64,000 nt of DNA from Cyanoderma ruficeps (GCA_008694505.1 VZDJ01007755.1:13411100-13475099); one strand, 5' to 3'. Shown: positions 48,840-62,179, numbered from the stretch's first letter. Notes: generated by a model not told the origin, from the sequence alone. Numbers and translations are program-made.

Positions 48840-51645
48840 TCTAGTTTCCACTGCATTAACTTTAAAAATAATGATCGAATATACTTTATAAAAAACATTT
48901 TTCTTTAGACAGAGGAAAGACTTGCAGTAGTTGGAGACTATAACATGCTGACCTGCTCCAGATTAATTACCTGGAGCACTCCTCAACATGTTTATGTTTT
49001 GAAATTGTGGCAGTGTTGTTTATTCTCTCAAAACTGACAGCAATGGCCTGGCAAGGCACCTTCTCACACCACTGCTGGGCCATCCTTCTTCCAAACTGTA
49101 AAACTCTGTTTCAGCAAACCCAGCTGAACAGGGTTGGGTTGTCTTAGATGGGTTGTCCTTAGGTGGTTTCTCTTTGATCCAGCAGCTTTTTTTTTTCCTT
49201 TTGTGTTTTCTTTGCATAAAAAAAAGAGTGCACTCTTTTTATGTTAACTTCAACTTGATTCTGTAGAACTATTGGCCTTTGCTGAATCAGCTGTGTGGAC
49301 TTTTATTTTTAGAGCTGAGAACTGTTGGAAAAAACAGAAACCAAAGAATTTAAGAGTTCAGAGCTAGAAAGGTGGGTACCTGCCCAGAATGAGGTATTAC
49401 TGCCCTGTTACCATTTTAGCAGGAGCTGTAAGGCAGGTATGATAGTCTTTCTCAGAGACAAGATGTTGCTGACCAGTATGGACAGGCAGAATCCTTTCAT
49501 GTAAGCAACGAGTCAGCTCCATCAGCCTGGTGAAGGGTGTGCAGTCAGTCTGACCATCAATGGCTCTGCAATTACCTCTGCCTTGTACCTGCAGAGCCCA
49601 AGGTCTTGGCTGCACAGCTCAGGTCCAGATTTCCAGATAGGGCTGAGCTTCTACTTTCCAGCTCTAATTAAAAGAGTGTAATAGATCTCTGATTGTAAGG
49701 CTTGAAGAGGCAGCTCATAGGGCTTGACGGTAGACTGTCTGTGTAGACATCTTTGTAATCTGCCCTAAGTGTTGAGATAATTACTGAAAGGGAGAAACGG
49801 GAAGGGAACAAAATGCCTAATTAAAGAGCTCAAATGAACATAAGGAATCTAATAACAAGGTATTTGGTGGAAACTTTTAATTTGTACAGATGAGCTACTT
49901 CTTGTGTAATTTTAAATTATTTATGAAACAATAATCTCTGCAAACTTGGAACATGTCCCACCAAAATCTCCTTAGAATGACTTTCATTAGATATGTGGTA
50001 ACTAACTGTGTGCAAATCCAACTTCAGCGACTGGTAAGACACCAACTTTCTAAAAATAAAAGTGAACTGGAAGACAGTCCATTAAAAAAGAAAAAAAAAT
50101 CTATTATTAAACCGGGTTTGGGTTTTTCTTTTCAAGTATGGGGTTTTTATGTCATTCTCTTTCTGTTTGGGCTGCATGGAGCGACATCTCTTTTTAAGTT
50201 TGAGGTCCTCGACATAATACAAGATTTGACCTTAGCTTCCTTTGTTCAAATCTTTCCCTGTATAGTTCTATTTTCCATCCTGCTGGCAAACAGGAATCTG
50301 GACCATGTCAACACGCAGTCAAAGGAAAGAAGTTTTATCTCTTCACTCTTTCCTTTTGGGATAGGGGTTCAATGTAGATTTTCCTAAATTTGTGTGTTCA
50401 TTTCATGTACTTCTGTAATCAAATTGGTATGTCACAGAATGCTCTGAGGAGTAGAGAAACAACCTGTTTCCTAAGAATATTGTCATATTTTTTACTCACT
50501 CTGATGGAGAGAAGATAGAAAACAAATGGTTTGCTAGAAACCTAGACAGAAAAAAATGGATTTGCTACCATTAGTGGCTGTGTTCAGCAGAGCAAGGTAT
50601 AATTTGGAGGATGCCTGAAAAGAATTCCACCAAGAATAGCACTAAGGAAGAAGGAGAATAAAAAATGGGAGTAGAGGGGAAAGGGTAAAAACAGAAAGTA
50701 GGGAGAAAATAAACAAAGAACAGAGGGGCAGAGGAAGAATGTTATGGCCTTTCTGGTTGCAGGCTGGACAGGAAAGAGTTTCATGTATGGGAAATATTTG
50801 GTTGAACAGTTTGTTATTTAGGACAAAGAGCCTGATTTTCAGAAATTTTCAGCATTCACAGGCATTCATTAGAAATGTAATTATCGACTGGGGCTTGGAA
50901 AAAATGTTCTTGTCTGTCTGTTCCTATTCAGTAGCTTTGTAGAGATTAGCCTAGAAAGTGTAGCAGCAGTGCTTTGTTCTTGTTTTTAAAATGTTTTGAA
51001 AAAGGAAAATTATTAGTGTGAGACAGCCTGAAGTTCAGCTGCAAGATTCCCAGTGCCTTGTGACTCAGGACAGTCTGATGGGGCATCATCATCTACGCCA
51101 TGCAGCTCTGAGCTGAAAAATAATACTTTTTCCCAATAAAATGAGAAGAAAAAAAAAAGTGGAATTCTGAGCACTTTACACCTTAACTCCCTTGCAATTA
51201 AGTCCCACAGGACCTACTGAACGCAGTGAAACCTTCAGTATTATACACTGTAATTCTTTTTATTTAAATGTTAGGATCTTATCTCCTTCCCATCTCCCAG
51301 TCCATCAGGAAAAATAAAATAAAAAATAACAAAGACTACATATTGTCATCTTACATTGTCCATAAGCTTAGTTGCACACATTCAGGAAACATTTAATGAG
51401 AGCTTCTGTTTAAGTGAATTGGACAGGAGGTTCTCCAGCTTTTCTATATTCAGACTGATTTCATGGTCTTTTGCTCTGCATATGTACCCTATTTCTAAAT
51501 GCATTTTTGTTTTGATTTATACAGCTTTAGAGAGTGCCTTGGAGAGAAACACTGAATTATTAAGCCTTGAATATTTCTGGCTTTCATCCACGACAGTACC
51601 TTTGTCACAGCTCCATACTTCAAAGCTAATATTTGATAACGAGCT

Positions 51646-51678
51646 CTTTGTTTCTTTCTTTTCTTTCTTTCTTTCTTT

Positions 51679-51742
<64 letters not shown>

Positions 51743-51979
51743 TCCTTCTTTCCTTCTTTCCTTCTTTCCTTCTTTCCTTCTTTCCTTCTTTCCTTCTTTC
51801 CTTCTTTCTTTCCTTCTTTCTTTCTTTCCTTCTTTCCTTCTTTCCTTCCTTCTTTCTTTCCTTCTTTCCTTCTTTCCTTTTCTGTCTTTCTGTCTTTCTG
51901 TCTGTCTGTCTGTCTTGTCTTTCTTTCTGTCTGTCTTTCTGTCTTTCTGCCTTTCTGTCTTTCTTCCTTTCTTCCTTCC
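51646..51979. repeat. Large polypyrimidine (CTTT/CTTC)n microsatellite
   Basis: From 51651 to 51883 the plus strand is pure C/T for 233 bases. It has three zones. First come (CTTT)n, then an 8-bp unit alternating cttc and cttt (51741-51880), then a zone with G: (GTCTTTCT)n and (GTCT)n (51881-51960). A CTTCC end closes it. The tetramer frame has no stop on either strand, so Phe/Leu/Ser- and Lys/Glu/Arg-rich frames of 128-213 codons run over it; these are artefacts. Homopurine-homopyrimidine mirror repeats of this length can form intramolecular triplexes (H-DNA). Confidence 0.95.
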
Positions 51980-53259
51980 CACAATTTCTGCTGTTAAAAT
52001 TATAGTCCACATGTCTTTAAGAAATTATTTTCCAAATCCGCACATTCATTCTTTTTTTATGTCCATATCTACTGAGAACTTTTCCGTCTTTTTCTTTCTT
52101 TTTTCTTTTTTTTTAACATTTACTGACGTGCTTCACATCCCACTCTTTTTTTTTCCTAGGCGCCAGCTGTACTATTTCCTATTTTTAATTTGTCTCTTTT
52201 AATTAAGTAATCCTGTTCCAATCTGATTTTGAAAATGACATCCTGTCTTTGAATATCATTTTTACATTTTGGGAACTGGTTTAAAAAGCTTCTTTCTAAG
52301 TCACTACCATGAAAGAATTAAGCTGATTTTCTTTCTTTTGCTAACATGAAGGTAAAGCTTCAAGCTTCTTCTGGAACTTATGTGACCTTTTATGCTTTTG
52401 ATGTTTTTTATATTCTTAAGGTTAGCAGGCTTTATATCTCTGTTTCCATAGGGAGTATAGATCTTTGAAAATTAGTGGGGGATTAAAGAGGTTTATTGCT
52501 CTCTTGTGATTGTTCTTTTGGAAACACTGATTATATTTTCACCACAACTGTTTTCTGTATTATATCCTAAATCTCTTAGTACACTTCTTGTTTTTCAGGA
52601 ATATCTTTTGTTTCTTTTTTTTTTTTTTTAATATGAGGCTGTTCCATTNGTTCATACCTACTGCACATTTGTTACCTGTTTAGGATAAAGCTGTTCACAA
52701 TTTGGGTTTTTCTGTTGAGCATAATTTATTGCAGAATTGCATAAAATGTGATCCTCTCTTCTCATTTAACTATTCAGACCTAAGTCCACCACAATTTCCT
52801 GAATGCTCGAAAGCCTCTGTTGGATTAATACTCAGAGGCTTTGGTTGCATAGAGAACAGTTAGTCTCAGCCAAACTCTACATTTTTAAACAACATCTTTT
52901 ACATGGGAAATGTCTGAAATGTCTGCAAATTTTGTGAAAGTTTTAAATCTAGGTCACTCTGGCTTTACACTGGGCGAATAAAACCTGTTGAGCTCAGCAG
53001 GAATGGAAGGTTGTGCAGAAGATTTTGCTTTTTCTGCCTATATTTGCAGTGAATGTTGATTTTTTTTCTTTTTTAACAAATTATATTTAAAATCTTGTTG
53101 AGGATTGAGTTTCTTTTTTTTTTTACTTATAGATTTTTTTCACATAAGTTGCTAGGAAACTAGCTGCTGGGCACTTATGGGTACTTAGGAAAAGACAGAG
53201 GCGGTTGCTGAGGTGGGGAGAGTAGTGTAACATCTGACTACATTTCTTTTATCTCTGGG
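51980..53259. other. T-rich non-coding segment
   Basis: Pyrimidine-rich DNA continues to about 52170, with an acceptor-like 'tttttttttcctag' at about 52146-52159 but no open exon with a donor after it. One undetermined base lies at 52649 beside a T run (52614-52629). No gene or recognised repeat. Confidence 0.55.
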
Positions 53260-54013
53260 AGTTTCTCTGGGAGGCAGAAGATACCGTGGATTTGGGGGCA
53301 GGTGAAGGATGGGGCTGGGGGCAGCTGCGCTCTCTTGCTCTTGGCTTCACAAGGATGAGGGTCAAGTTGTTGCTTGCTGTGGGGAGAATTCATTTTCACT
53401 ACTGGAGTCCAGTCCTAGGGACCTACCACCATCTGCTCCTGTATCCAGGAATCCTGAGCTTGCCTTCTCCTGCCCTGCTGGAGCTGGGGCGCCGCTGTCC
53501 TGGCCCTGCGGCGCCGCTGTCCTGGCCCTGCTCTTGGACACTGCTCTGGGTTTTTTCTACGCTGTAGCCCCGCACTCCCTGCCCTGGCGGGGACATCCAC
53601 CCCTCAGTTCCAGCTCCTGCAGCAGAGCTTCTGATACATCTCATCCACCAGCCCGGGATTCCTGCTCATTCCTGCCATTCCAGCTTAGTGCCCTTCACAG
53701 TCCTGCAGGGGCACCGGGATCAGACTGCCCCAGGGTTTCATGAAGCAAAGCCTCTCCTCCATCCCTTCCCGTCTCAGCTGAGAAGGCCATCAGGAGGTTC
53801 CTGGTTCTGTTTTGTTGTTGATGCCATAGTTATTGTTGTTTGTTTGCCTTGTTATACATGCTAGTGGAGAACTGTTATTCCTATCCTCATGTCTTTGCCT
53901 GAGAGTCCCTAATTTGAAAATTATAGTAATTCAGAGGGAGGAGGTTTGCATTCTCCATTCCAAGGGAGGCTCCTGCCCTCCCTAGCAGACACCTGTCTTT
54001 CTAAACCAAGACA
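53260..54013. mobile_element. Probable songbird ERV LTR (left end uncertain)
   Basis: The right half strongly resembles a repeat I remember from songbird genomes. It contains 'gaactgttattcctatcctc', 'tttgcctgagagtccctaat', 'ttcagagggaggaggtttgc', 'aagggaggctcctgccctcc' and 'agcagacacctgtctttct', ending AAACCAAGACA at 54013. Read on the minus strand the end is TGTCTTGGTTT, a typical LTR start like the TGTGTTGGTTT of the LTR at 3469-4886. This suggests minus orientation, but no clear polyadenylation signal confirms it. The left half (53290-53760) is GC-rich with CpGs and contains a 22-bp duplication. The left terminus and target duplication were not found. Open frames here (up to 144 codons at 53309-53743) are a by-product of GC-rich composition. 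Confidence 0.6.
53488..53531. repeat. 22-bp perfect tandem duplication
   Basis: The unit ggcgccgctgtcctggccct plus gc occurs twice in perfect tandem (53488-53509 and 53510-53531). Each copy carries a GGCGCC palindrome. It lies in the GC-rich part of the LTR-like segment. Confidence 0.92.
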
Positions 54014-56407
54014 AATGCGGTTTTGAATCAGTTTCAGTAAGTTTTCTAGGACTTAAATGAGAAGAGGTCTATCAGAAAAACATAAACTGGTGTCACAACT
54101 TCCAGTTTTTGGAGGCAGATGAATAATCCCTCTCCCCTGCTGTGCTGGGGCTGGTTTTTGTTGTTGCTGTTGGTTTTGGTTTTTTGTCTTGGTGCGTTTT
54201 TGGTTTTTTTTTCTGATGTGAAAAAACAGGGAGAAAAAACCAGACTATTTTTTTGTCTGGACAGAAAATCTCTGTGCTCTGTGTGTGCCTACATGACTTT
54301 CACTAATATTCAAAATTGAGTCTGGGTTACATGGACGTCATCCAACCAGGTGACTTACCTTAGGGGGACTATCTTAGAGTAGAAAGTGTGTTTAAGTTTG
54401 GAGAATCTACTCTTTCTGTTGCAAAAGAAAGAGCAGCTGGGTTGAGCTAGTCTGATTTGATCCACTGAACGAAGTGAGCTTGCTGATTCTGATCATAAAT
54501 ACTGGTAATAGGGGTTGGAGCCCAGTTGTCAACAAGCACCAATTGCTAAAGCAGAATGATAGTACAATGTAAGAGAGTCTCTGGTGTGCTAAGATGTGCA
54601 TGAAGTTGTGGAGGCTTTCATGGGAAAAATGCTTGTGTAACCCTCAGTAGATGTCCACAATAGACACGAAAGTCCCGTTTGTTTAATTAAAACAATGGAC
54701 ACGAACAAGATTGATGTAGGTCTGTGGTCTAAGGTCCCAGTTTTCCTTTGCAATAAAGGTAGTGACACAATTTTTTATTTTTTGTTAAATGCCCCAGTGA
54801 GCATCTTCCAGGTGAACTGCTAAACAAAATATTAAAACATGAAGAATTACTATGACTCTGAGATAAAGAACTACAGTTATTACTATTTTAAAGCTGAGAA
54901 TGGTAATGTACAGATGTGTTGTACCCAAATAAGCAAACACAGCATATGGCAAAACAGAACTGAAATGATAATCACTTCAGACCCAGGATTTTAAGCAGAG
55001 TTAAAAAATATGCATACTCTAGTAACTATGATAGTGGTAGAATGGGTGTAACATTTTTTGTATTTCCTAATTTTTGAATGGTAACTCATTGAAAAACTCT
55101 TCTGGAATATCTGTTATATGTTTATTATTTTATAATTAATAGATGATAAAATAATAATTTTAGTAAAGCTCTTTTTTTCTGTTACTGCCGTATATTTTTA
55201 TCCCTGTAGTATTAGGGGCAGCCAAGGACCAAAAAAAACCTATCCCAACTGGCTAAATTTGAAATATGGTTTTGTTGCTAGGATAAATCTCCAGAAAACC
55301 ACTGCTAATTTGGGAAATACAAAATAATTTCATTGAGCTAATTGTCATCAGTGTTGTCTTGTTTCTATTATGGAAAATATAATCAATTAACTTTCCATGT
55401 TCTACACTACTTGAAAACGTTTGGTTGCAAATTAATCTCCTGTCTGAGTTGGTAGTCCAAATCTAGCTGAAATCTACAAACACTGAACTCATTATTGTAG
55501 TTGTTAGATCCTCTATAAAATTAATATTGTAAGTCTTCTTGACAGATTGCATATTTCTAAATTGAGAGATCTATTGCCTAGATAAGTATTTGTTTGGATT
55601 ACCAAAAAAAAAAGAAGAAAAAAAGTTTATAGTCTGAATCTCTTTTTCCACCCACATTATTTCCCACATCTCAGGGATGTAATTATAGAAAAGTTTATAC
55701 TGCTGGTCCTCACACCATATTTGTTTCTTGAATATAGAGGTTGTGCCAGTTTCGAGTACCATCAATTTTACAAATGTTCCCTTTGTGCCCACAGTCTTGA
55801 TTACTTTCTTTCATTCAGCAGCTGCACAGGTCCCTAAAAATTTTCAGCTGTTCTATATTCCTTTCAGAGGTCCTCAACCTCTTGAAAAACAAATCATGCC
55901 TGACCTTGTGTGCTTATCCAGATGTATTTACATGATGTTGAAATTCTGTACATAGTTATTACTGTGTGTTTCTATTTACTGACACAACAGCTCTGTGTTA
56001 GTTACACAGATCTTAACTTTCCCTAGGTTGGTTATGTTTATATTCTTCCTTTCCTGCATGGTGGACTAAAATCCAAAAGAATGGTAGCAAAGATACCAGA
56101 GTATAGAGAAATAATTCTTAACAACTAAAGTAGTTTTCTATTCAAATACAGTTGCTCCAGCCAAAAGCCAAACTGATCATGTATGATATCCCAGACAGAA
56201 GTCTATTGGTGTTTTTCTGATTTGGGTCTGCTACAGTTATACATATGTCATAAGAATGTAGATATAATTTAACATATCACATATAATCTAGTGTCATGTC
56301 ACCTAAATGTTCTCTCTCCCCTCTTAAAAATTCCACCTTTGACCTCACGCTTTCCCTCATAATTTTTCTCTCTATTGCTCTCTAAGTCCTTTAGAAACAA
56401 CATGATT
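54014..56407. other. Non-coding segment, possible repeat at left edge
   Basis: The first 300 bp right of the LTR-like segment include a T/G-rich low-complexity stretch (54150-54215). They might belong to the same element, but I see no primer-binding site or gag. The remainder is AT-rich with no recognised gene. Confidence 0.5.
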
Positions 56408-56603
56408 TACACAGACTGACACAGAATTTTCTGAGTTGGAAGGGACCCACAAGAATCCTCAAGTCCAGTTCCTGGCCCTTCACAGTGCCATTCCCAAGAG
56501 TCACACTGTGTGGCCAAGAGGATTGTCCAAACACTTTGGACTCTGTCATGCTGGTGCTGTGACCACTTCCCTGGGGAGCCTGCTCCAGTGCCCAATATCA
56601 TAA
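56408..56603 (-). mobile_element. CR1 LINE 3' end (songbird-type subfamily)
   Basis: After tail-like 'tgacacagaatt' come 'gagttggaagggacccacaag', 'cctcaagtccagttcctggc', 'attgtccaaacactttggact' and 'cttccctggggagcctgctcc', all reverse-complement CR1 3' UTR. It parallels the copy at 29730-29975 over nearly its whole length, with roughly 80% identity by eye. It is about 195 bp and strongly 5'-truncated. Confidence 0.94.
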
Positions 56604-59197
56604 ACTCACAATCTCTTCATCCTTTCCAACATAGAAAGTCTTCCCTACAGCTCAAGTTTTCCCTCCCTGTTAGTCTGTTAGTATGTGTTCCAGCAGGATT
56701 TCAGGCATTCTCTAAATCTTGTCTTTGTCTTATAATTTCTCACTCTAACGTCTCTATTTTTTGCATACTACCTGCCATTTGTATTTTTTTAAGTCTTATC
56801 TTTCTCTGAATTTTATTTTATCCCTTTCTGAGTTTATTCCTGCATCTTTCATGGTTCCTCTCATTAGGTAAATGCTTCCTATCTTCTTCTTCTTTAGCTA
56901 CCTAACAGAAGGGCTTCATACTTTGCTTCTAATTTATAGCTTCTGGGTACTCAGATAGCACCTGCTGTCTCTTCTGTGCTGACAGCACACAAAGTTCTTT
57001 CCACTCTTGACCTTCCTTTGTTTCTTTCATATTTGAATTTTAACATATGTTTTCCATATCCCCTGGGACAACCTATTTCATTCAGAAATCAACACATTTC
57101 TAGGTGCAGGATAAGGCCTTTTTAAGAGATTGCGGCTGAAGAAATGCATTCACAGCACACTTGAAAGAAATCTGGGAAACATCCAATACCAGAAGGAAAC
57201 TGGAAGTGTCTAACTCTCATGTAATTTTTCTTTTCCCTTTACTCAGAATGCTTTCCTAGCCAAAATAAAAGTCTTCTCTTCCAGGGAATCTGCAGCAAAA
57301 TAACTTTTCTTGGAAATGATTGCCTAAAGACGCATTTAGTCCTTCTAATGAATCTAGTCCTTAGTGTATATTATTTTTGCCACTTTAATTGAATGTAGAC
57401 GACGTAACCGTAAAAGCCCTTTATCAGCAACATTTTCCATTTTTGCTCTTCATTATGCTGCGTACTATGGCTGGAGAAGTTTGAGTCCATTATTAAAGCT
57501 TCATTTCATAATTTAGGGCACATTTTTTAATTGAACCCTAAAGAATTGTTACCACAGTGCTTATTTACCCAAGTGCCAATGATATAGTGACAAATCATAC
57601 CATCCACTTGCTTGTTTTCATTGCTGACAGAATATGTACCTCAAAATTTCTTTTATTTATCATCTCTGGTTGCTGTCTCACCATGAACAATTCTTTTTAA
57701 ACTTTCAGATTACAAATGTAAAGTTGCTGTAGTGAACTGTTTCAGTGGAAGACATGCTAGGATTCTTGACAAAACTTTGTATTATATTTGGGGAAACATT
57801 ATATAAATGTAAAGCTCTGTGCTAGTTTACAGCTCCCCCAAAGCATATCACAGAGAAACACACTGGAGTATAAAGGTTTATGAGTCAGAAGACTGGAGTG
57901 GTAGTCCATTCTCTGCTGTCTACCCTGGATGTTGAGATGCCATCCATCCTTTAGAGAATATTTTGCCCATCTGTGTAAAGAGGATATGCTGTTCCTCCTT
58001 TTTGAGATTATCAAATGACAAATCTCCATGGAACCTTCTTTGAATATGGTAGAAGCGTCGTAACAGGAGGACTAATGTGTTTTTACCATGAAGATAAATA
58101 CGATTACATTTTGACACATATAAATGCAAATGCTTTGTTCCAATCTGTTCAGTGCCCACGTTTTATTATATTTCTTTCCTTTACTTCCCTCCACACAAAC
58201 ACTCTGGGATGCAAGTATAAACATGCTGTTGTCTAAGTCTTTGGATGGCAGTTGGACAATGCTGCCTGCTGCTACCCCAGCAAAGTTGCTCAGGGAATAA
58301 GGTGGGACTTAAAGCTGCAGACTCTTTTTAATTTGGCATGACCTAATGCTAATTAGTACTGGACTCTGACGGAGGTTTGTTAGGTCAGACATAGAGATAT
58401 GGGTTCATGTTGACCCCTATTGGTTTATATTCCTGAACCCTCCCCTGTATCCTTTCGTCCTTGGAGTTTTGATTATAAATGCAGAAAAAGTAATTCAGAA
58501 CATTGAACATTTATCCTGGAATGAAAAAAGGGGACCATGGTAGGAGTATAATTTTAAATGGGACAAGCAAACAGCTAGTTTGGGTATTCCAAAAGTTCCA
58601 TCGAGTTATTCACCTTAATGCAAGAACCTAAATTTTCTGGACACATTTCTGAAATTGAGAGCAGGCCATAGCGGAAACTGATCTCCAGTCTAACCCAGCC
58701 GAAACTGCTGCCACATCAAGAACCCTGAATGTTATTTACTAGGTCAGGAGGCTGAGAAGAGTTTAACTGTTGTCAGCTAATTTCAGAGTATCATAATGAT
58801 GGCTAAATGAGCAATTCTGGGTTTAACTCTTAAGCAATATTATCTCTGCAATTCCCATTGGTGCCTTCAGATTTTACTGCTACATACATTATTTCCTAAG
58901 ACAACATTTTGACAAAATGCTGTTGAAAGGAGTAATGGCACAATTTCCACCTCCTCTTTTGTTCCAATATTTTGAGAGAACACTCACTGTGCTAGGTTAG
59001 AACTGTCAATAATAGGAAAAAAAATTCAAACCAAAACAAACACCACAAAGAATGAATCTTCATTCCATTGCCTCCACATCATACTATAAAAAATATCTGA
59101 AATGCCTCATTATTTCATTTCCTTATTTATTCTCAGTAGTGTCCTGAGTCACACTCTCACACACTGATGAAACTACTTTATATTAATTTAGTATTAA

Positions 59198-59218
59198 ATT
59201 GAACATATTTCCACTCTA
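59198..59218 (+). repeat. 21-bp exact repeat, copy 1
   Basis: The 21-base string beginning attgaacata and ending ttccactcta recurs exactly at 62180-62200 in the same orientation; the flanks do not match. Confidence 0.85.
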
Positions 59219-62179
59219 AAAATAACAAAATACAGACATGAACTGCAAGCAGAAACCTAACAACAGGAGCACGATACCCGCAGTTCACATTTTTTATATC
59301 AAACTGACTTCAGATCAGAGAAATTAGCTTTAGAAAGTAACCACTTACAAATCAATTTATTATATCTTAGAAGTCTGACTACAGCACATTTTCTGAGTAA
59401 CATAATCATTCAGCCTCACAATCTGTTGTGCCTGCTGCTTTTTGATATGACCTACTGAGTGCATGAGATTCCTCTATGTCCTGTAAGTTTTTTTAAAGAT
59501 TACTAGACTAGTTTTATTATGAGAAAAATCAAATTCAAAACCTGGTTTATCACTCCCATAAGTGAGTAAGTTGGTTTTCAGCTGTTTGGAGACATTTCAT
59601 TTATTTTTGTCTCCAAGGACTGCATGGTCTCCAGTCAGCTTCTAGCTGATCAAAGATTTGGATTACTGAAAGCATCCTTTCTGGTGCATGAAATACAAAA
59701 TTTAATCAGATACGTTTCCTTTCAGTAAAAAATTGAGATGTGGAAGTTCCTTTCTGCCTTGAAATAAATAATTTAACTGCTTTGCTTTAATTTTTTTACT
59801 TTAAAATATTTTCCTCATGTACATTTTTTTGTAGGGAATATTGGAAAGCCGAACATATTCAAGAAAGGCCAAGGTCATAAACAGAATATTTTTTACTACT
59901 TGAATTTTATTACAGACAAAATTCCTTGGATTTGAATGCTGCCCTGCCTCATTTCTGATCAAAATTCTGCACTACTCCACAAACACATTCAAAAGAGAAT
60001 TGAAAACTAGTGCACAGAATTATATATACTGTAAATATCTATATTTTCAGCATAGAGAGTATATTTTTATTTTCACATCTCAAAATAAGTGAACTGCAAA
60101 AATGTTCATTTTAAGTGGCTTCAAGAGCTTAAGTTTTCATAAGAAACCAAAGAGAAGGTACTTATTTGGAAACTTTAACTTATTTTTGTTTTGGTTTTGT
60201 TTCCTTGTGTAGGTGGTTTTGGATTTTTTCCCCACAGTGTACTTTTAAACCTTTTGTTTATTTATTGTGGATTTTTTTGTGCGTCTGTATGTTTTTTGCA
60301 AAGGAAGTGGGGAGGTTGTTTTGGGAGAATTTTTTTTTATTTTTGGTGTACTTCTCTCGGACTCTGAAGATAAAGTGTGGAATGTATCCACCACTGGGCT
60401 CATCTATGCTTTGTAATGTTAGTCTGAAAGTGATTTATAGGATTGAGAGATTCTTTAGATTCTTTGACGTTCAGATTTTCACAAATCCATTGAAGTGGTC
60501 TTAACTTTATGAAACATGCATCAGGAAGTCAGCCTTAGTTATTAGTCAACAAATGTAGAATACAAGTGCACCAATATTCCTTTTCTACCAGACAATGTGA
60601 ATAGGCTGCAAAAATACCATGGCAGAATATGAATTGGTAATTCTTTACAGTTAATATCAAGGAATTTTCATGACAGTGTATTGAGTCTAAGTCTTAGGTG
60701 TAACCACAGTTGAGGAACATGCTGGTGTATCACTGTGGTTTGTTGTTGTTGTTATTTTGGTTTGTTTTTTTTTTAACTAGCAAAACTTAAATCTGAAATA
60801 GTTTCATGTTAGGAAACATACTTGGTAGAAAGTATGTTTCTAACCACTCTTATGACATAAATGGGCAATTGCTTCAACACTAACAATCAGACTAAAATCA
60901 CCAAGATAGATTTGTTAGGCTGCAACAGTATTTAACTCCCATAACCAGAACTACAGCATGAATATCAAAAATACATGAGGGAGTGGGAGTGGAACACTTT
61001 ACAATAATTGGAAATTGCTGTAAAGTGTCATTTACTTTCTGGTGCCTTGAGGAAATTCACTTTTGATATAATACAGTCTGTGTTGCTGATGGTGTTACAT
61101 TATTATTTTTCACTAAGATGATGGAAGAATATATAGTCTTTTTCTTGTATATCCAGGAAAATAATTGATATACATGGTAAGGAAGAGTCTGCTAAAATCC
61201 ATAACCATAGATGCCAGTGCAGCCTAAGGCAACACAGATATGGGATTTAGAAAAAAAGGAGATTTCTGAACAATTTGGTGTAGGAGGAACAGAAATTTGC
61301 AGTTTGTTCCCAGGTGCCTCATTCCATGCAATTGTTTCAGAAAGATGGTTGCACGTGAGCTGCCTTCCTCTAGCAGCCAGTGCTCCTGGGAACCAGAGCT
61401 TAGCACGGCACAGAGTCGCAGGGGAGACAAAATCGAGCAGGAGTACAGGTGGATTTCCATCATTGTTTCATTGGAAACAATACTGTTATATCTGGTCTCT
61501 ATAAAAAGTCTGCCCAAACCGTCATGAAGTAATGAGATTTGGCAGATTACATTACCTACAAAAATCTGACCTTTTTTTACCTCTGTTCCCTAAAGCTGTG
61601 ATTAAAATTCAGTTTTAATGAAAAGTGAAATGGAGGATACTCTTATTTCATTTAGTTCCTGTTCTTGCATTTGTTCACCTAAACGATTCAAGAAGTATCT
61701 TTAATCCATTCTTAACTGGGAATTTGAAAAGTGGAACATAGCAAAGTTGCAAAAAAGGAACTCTCTTCATGCTTCTCAGTGATCCTATGTTGTGTATGAA
61801 TGTCTGTATGACTAGACTGACTTTTTCAGTCATCTCTTTCCTACTTAGGATATTTTCTACTGAACCACATTACATGTTAAATTATCTGACAAGCTATAGC
61901 AATTAACGATTTTCACATTGGTAGCCAGCAATTTGTCTTCATAGTCATCACAAAACCACATGTAAAGAAACTGACGTGAAAACCTGAATCACATATTGTA
62001 GATGCTGGCTTGTGCCATTCCAGTGTTGAGTGTAAGTGTGCATTTTAGGGTGGGAACTTCAGAAATTTCCTGACTTCATGTGGGTTTTTTTCCCTTCATT
62101 CAGAACTTCATCCATCCCCCCAAGGAATACACACACACAAACATGTTGAAACATGTCTATTTTTCCCTTTTTGGTCGAT

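Larger units (their letters stand above)
43898..51645. other. 7.7-kb AT-rich non-coding segment with weak exon-like signals
   Basis: No recognised gene or transposon. It contains a perfect hairpin (44224-44243), a candidate microexon after a T17 run (46653-46674), an (AAAAC)n repeat (48816-48839) and an open minus-strand frame at 48324-48572. Another 144-codon frame at 49953-50387 is hydrophobic and low in informative motifs, and I treat it as chance. Purine/pyrimidine-skewed DNA occurs at 50630-50720. Confidence 0.5.

Noticed and set aside
49953..50387. 144-codon hydrophobic frame as a membrane protein
   Set aside because: Hydrophobic T-rich codons are expected in AT-rich DNA; no recognisable family, and the frame includes a poly-Lys A run.
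52146..52160. Strong splice acceptor 'ttttttttcctag'
   Set aside because: No open exon with a matching donor follows; T-rich DNA gives such acceptors freely.
51356..52202. Long open frames on both strands (up to 213 codons) rich in Phe/Ser/Leu or Lys/Glu/Arg
   Set aside because: They are translations of the CTTT/CTTC microsatellite; a tetramer repeat without stops stays open in several frames.
53309..53743. 144-codon GC-rich frame
   Set aside because: It lies in an LTR-like GC-rich segment with a tandem duplication and shows no domain.
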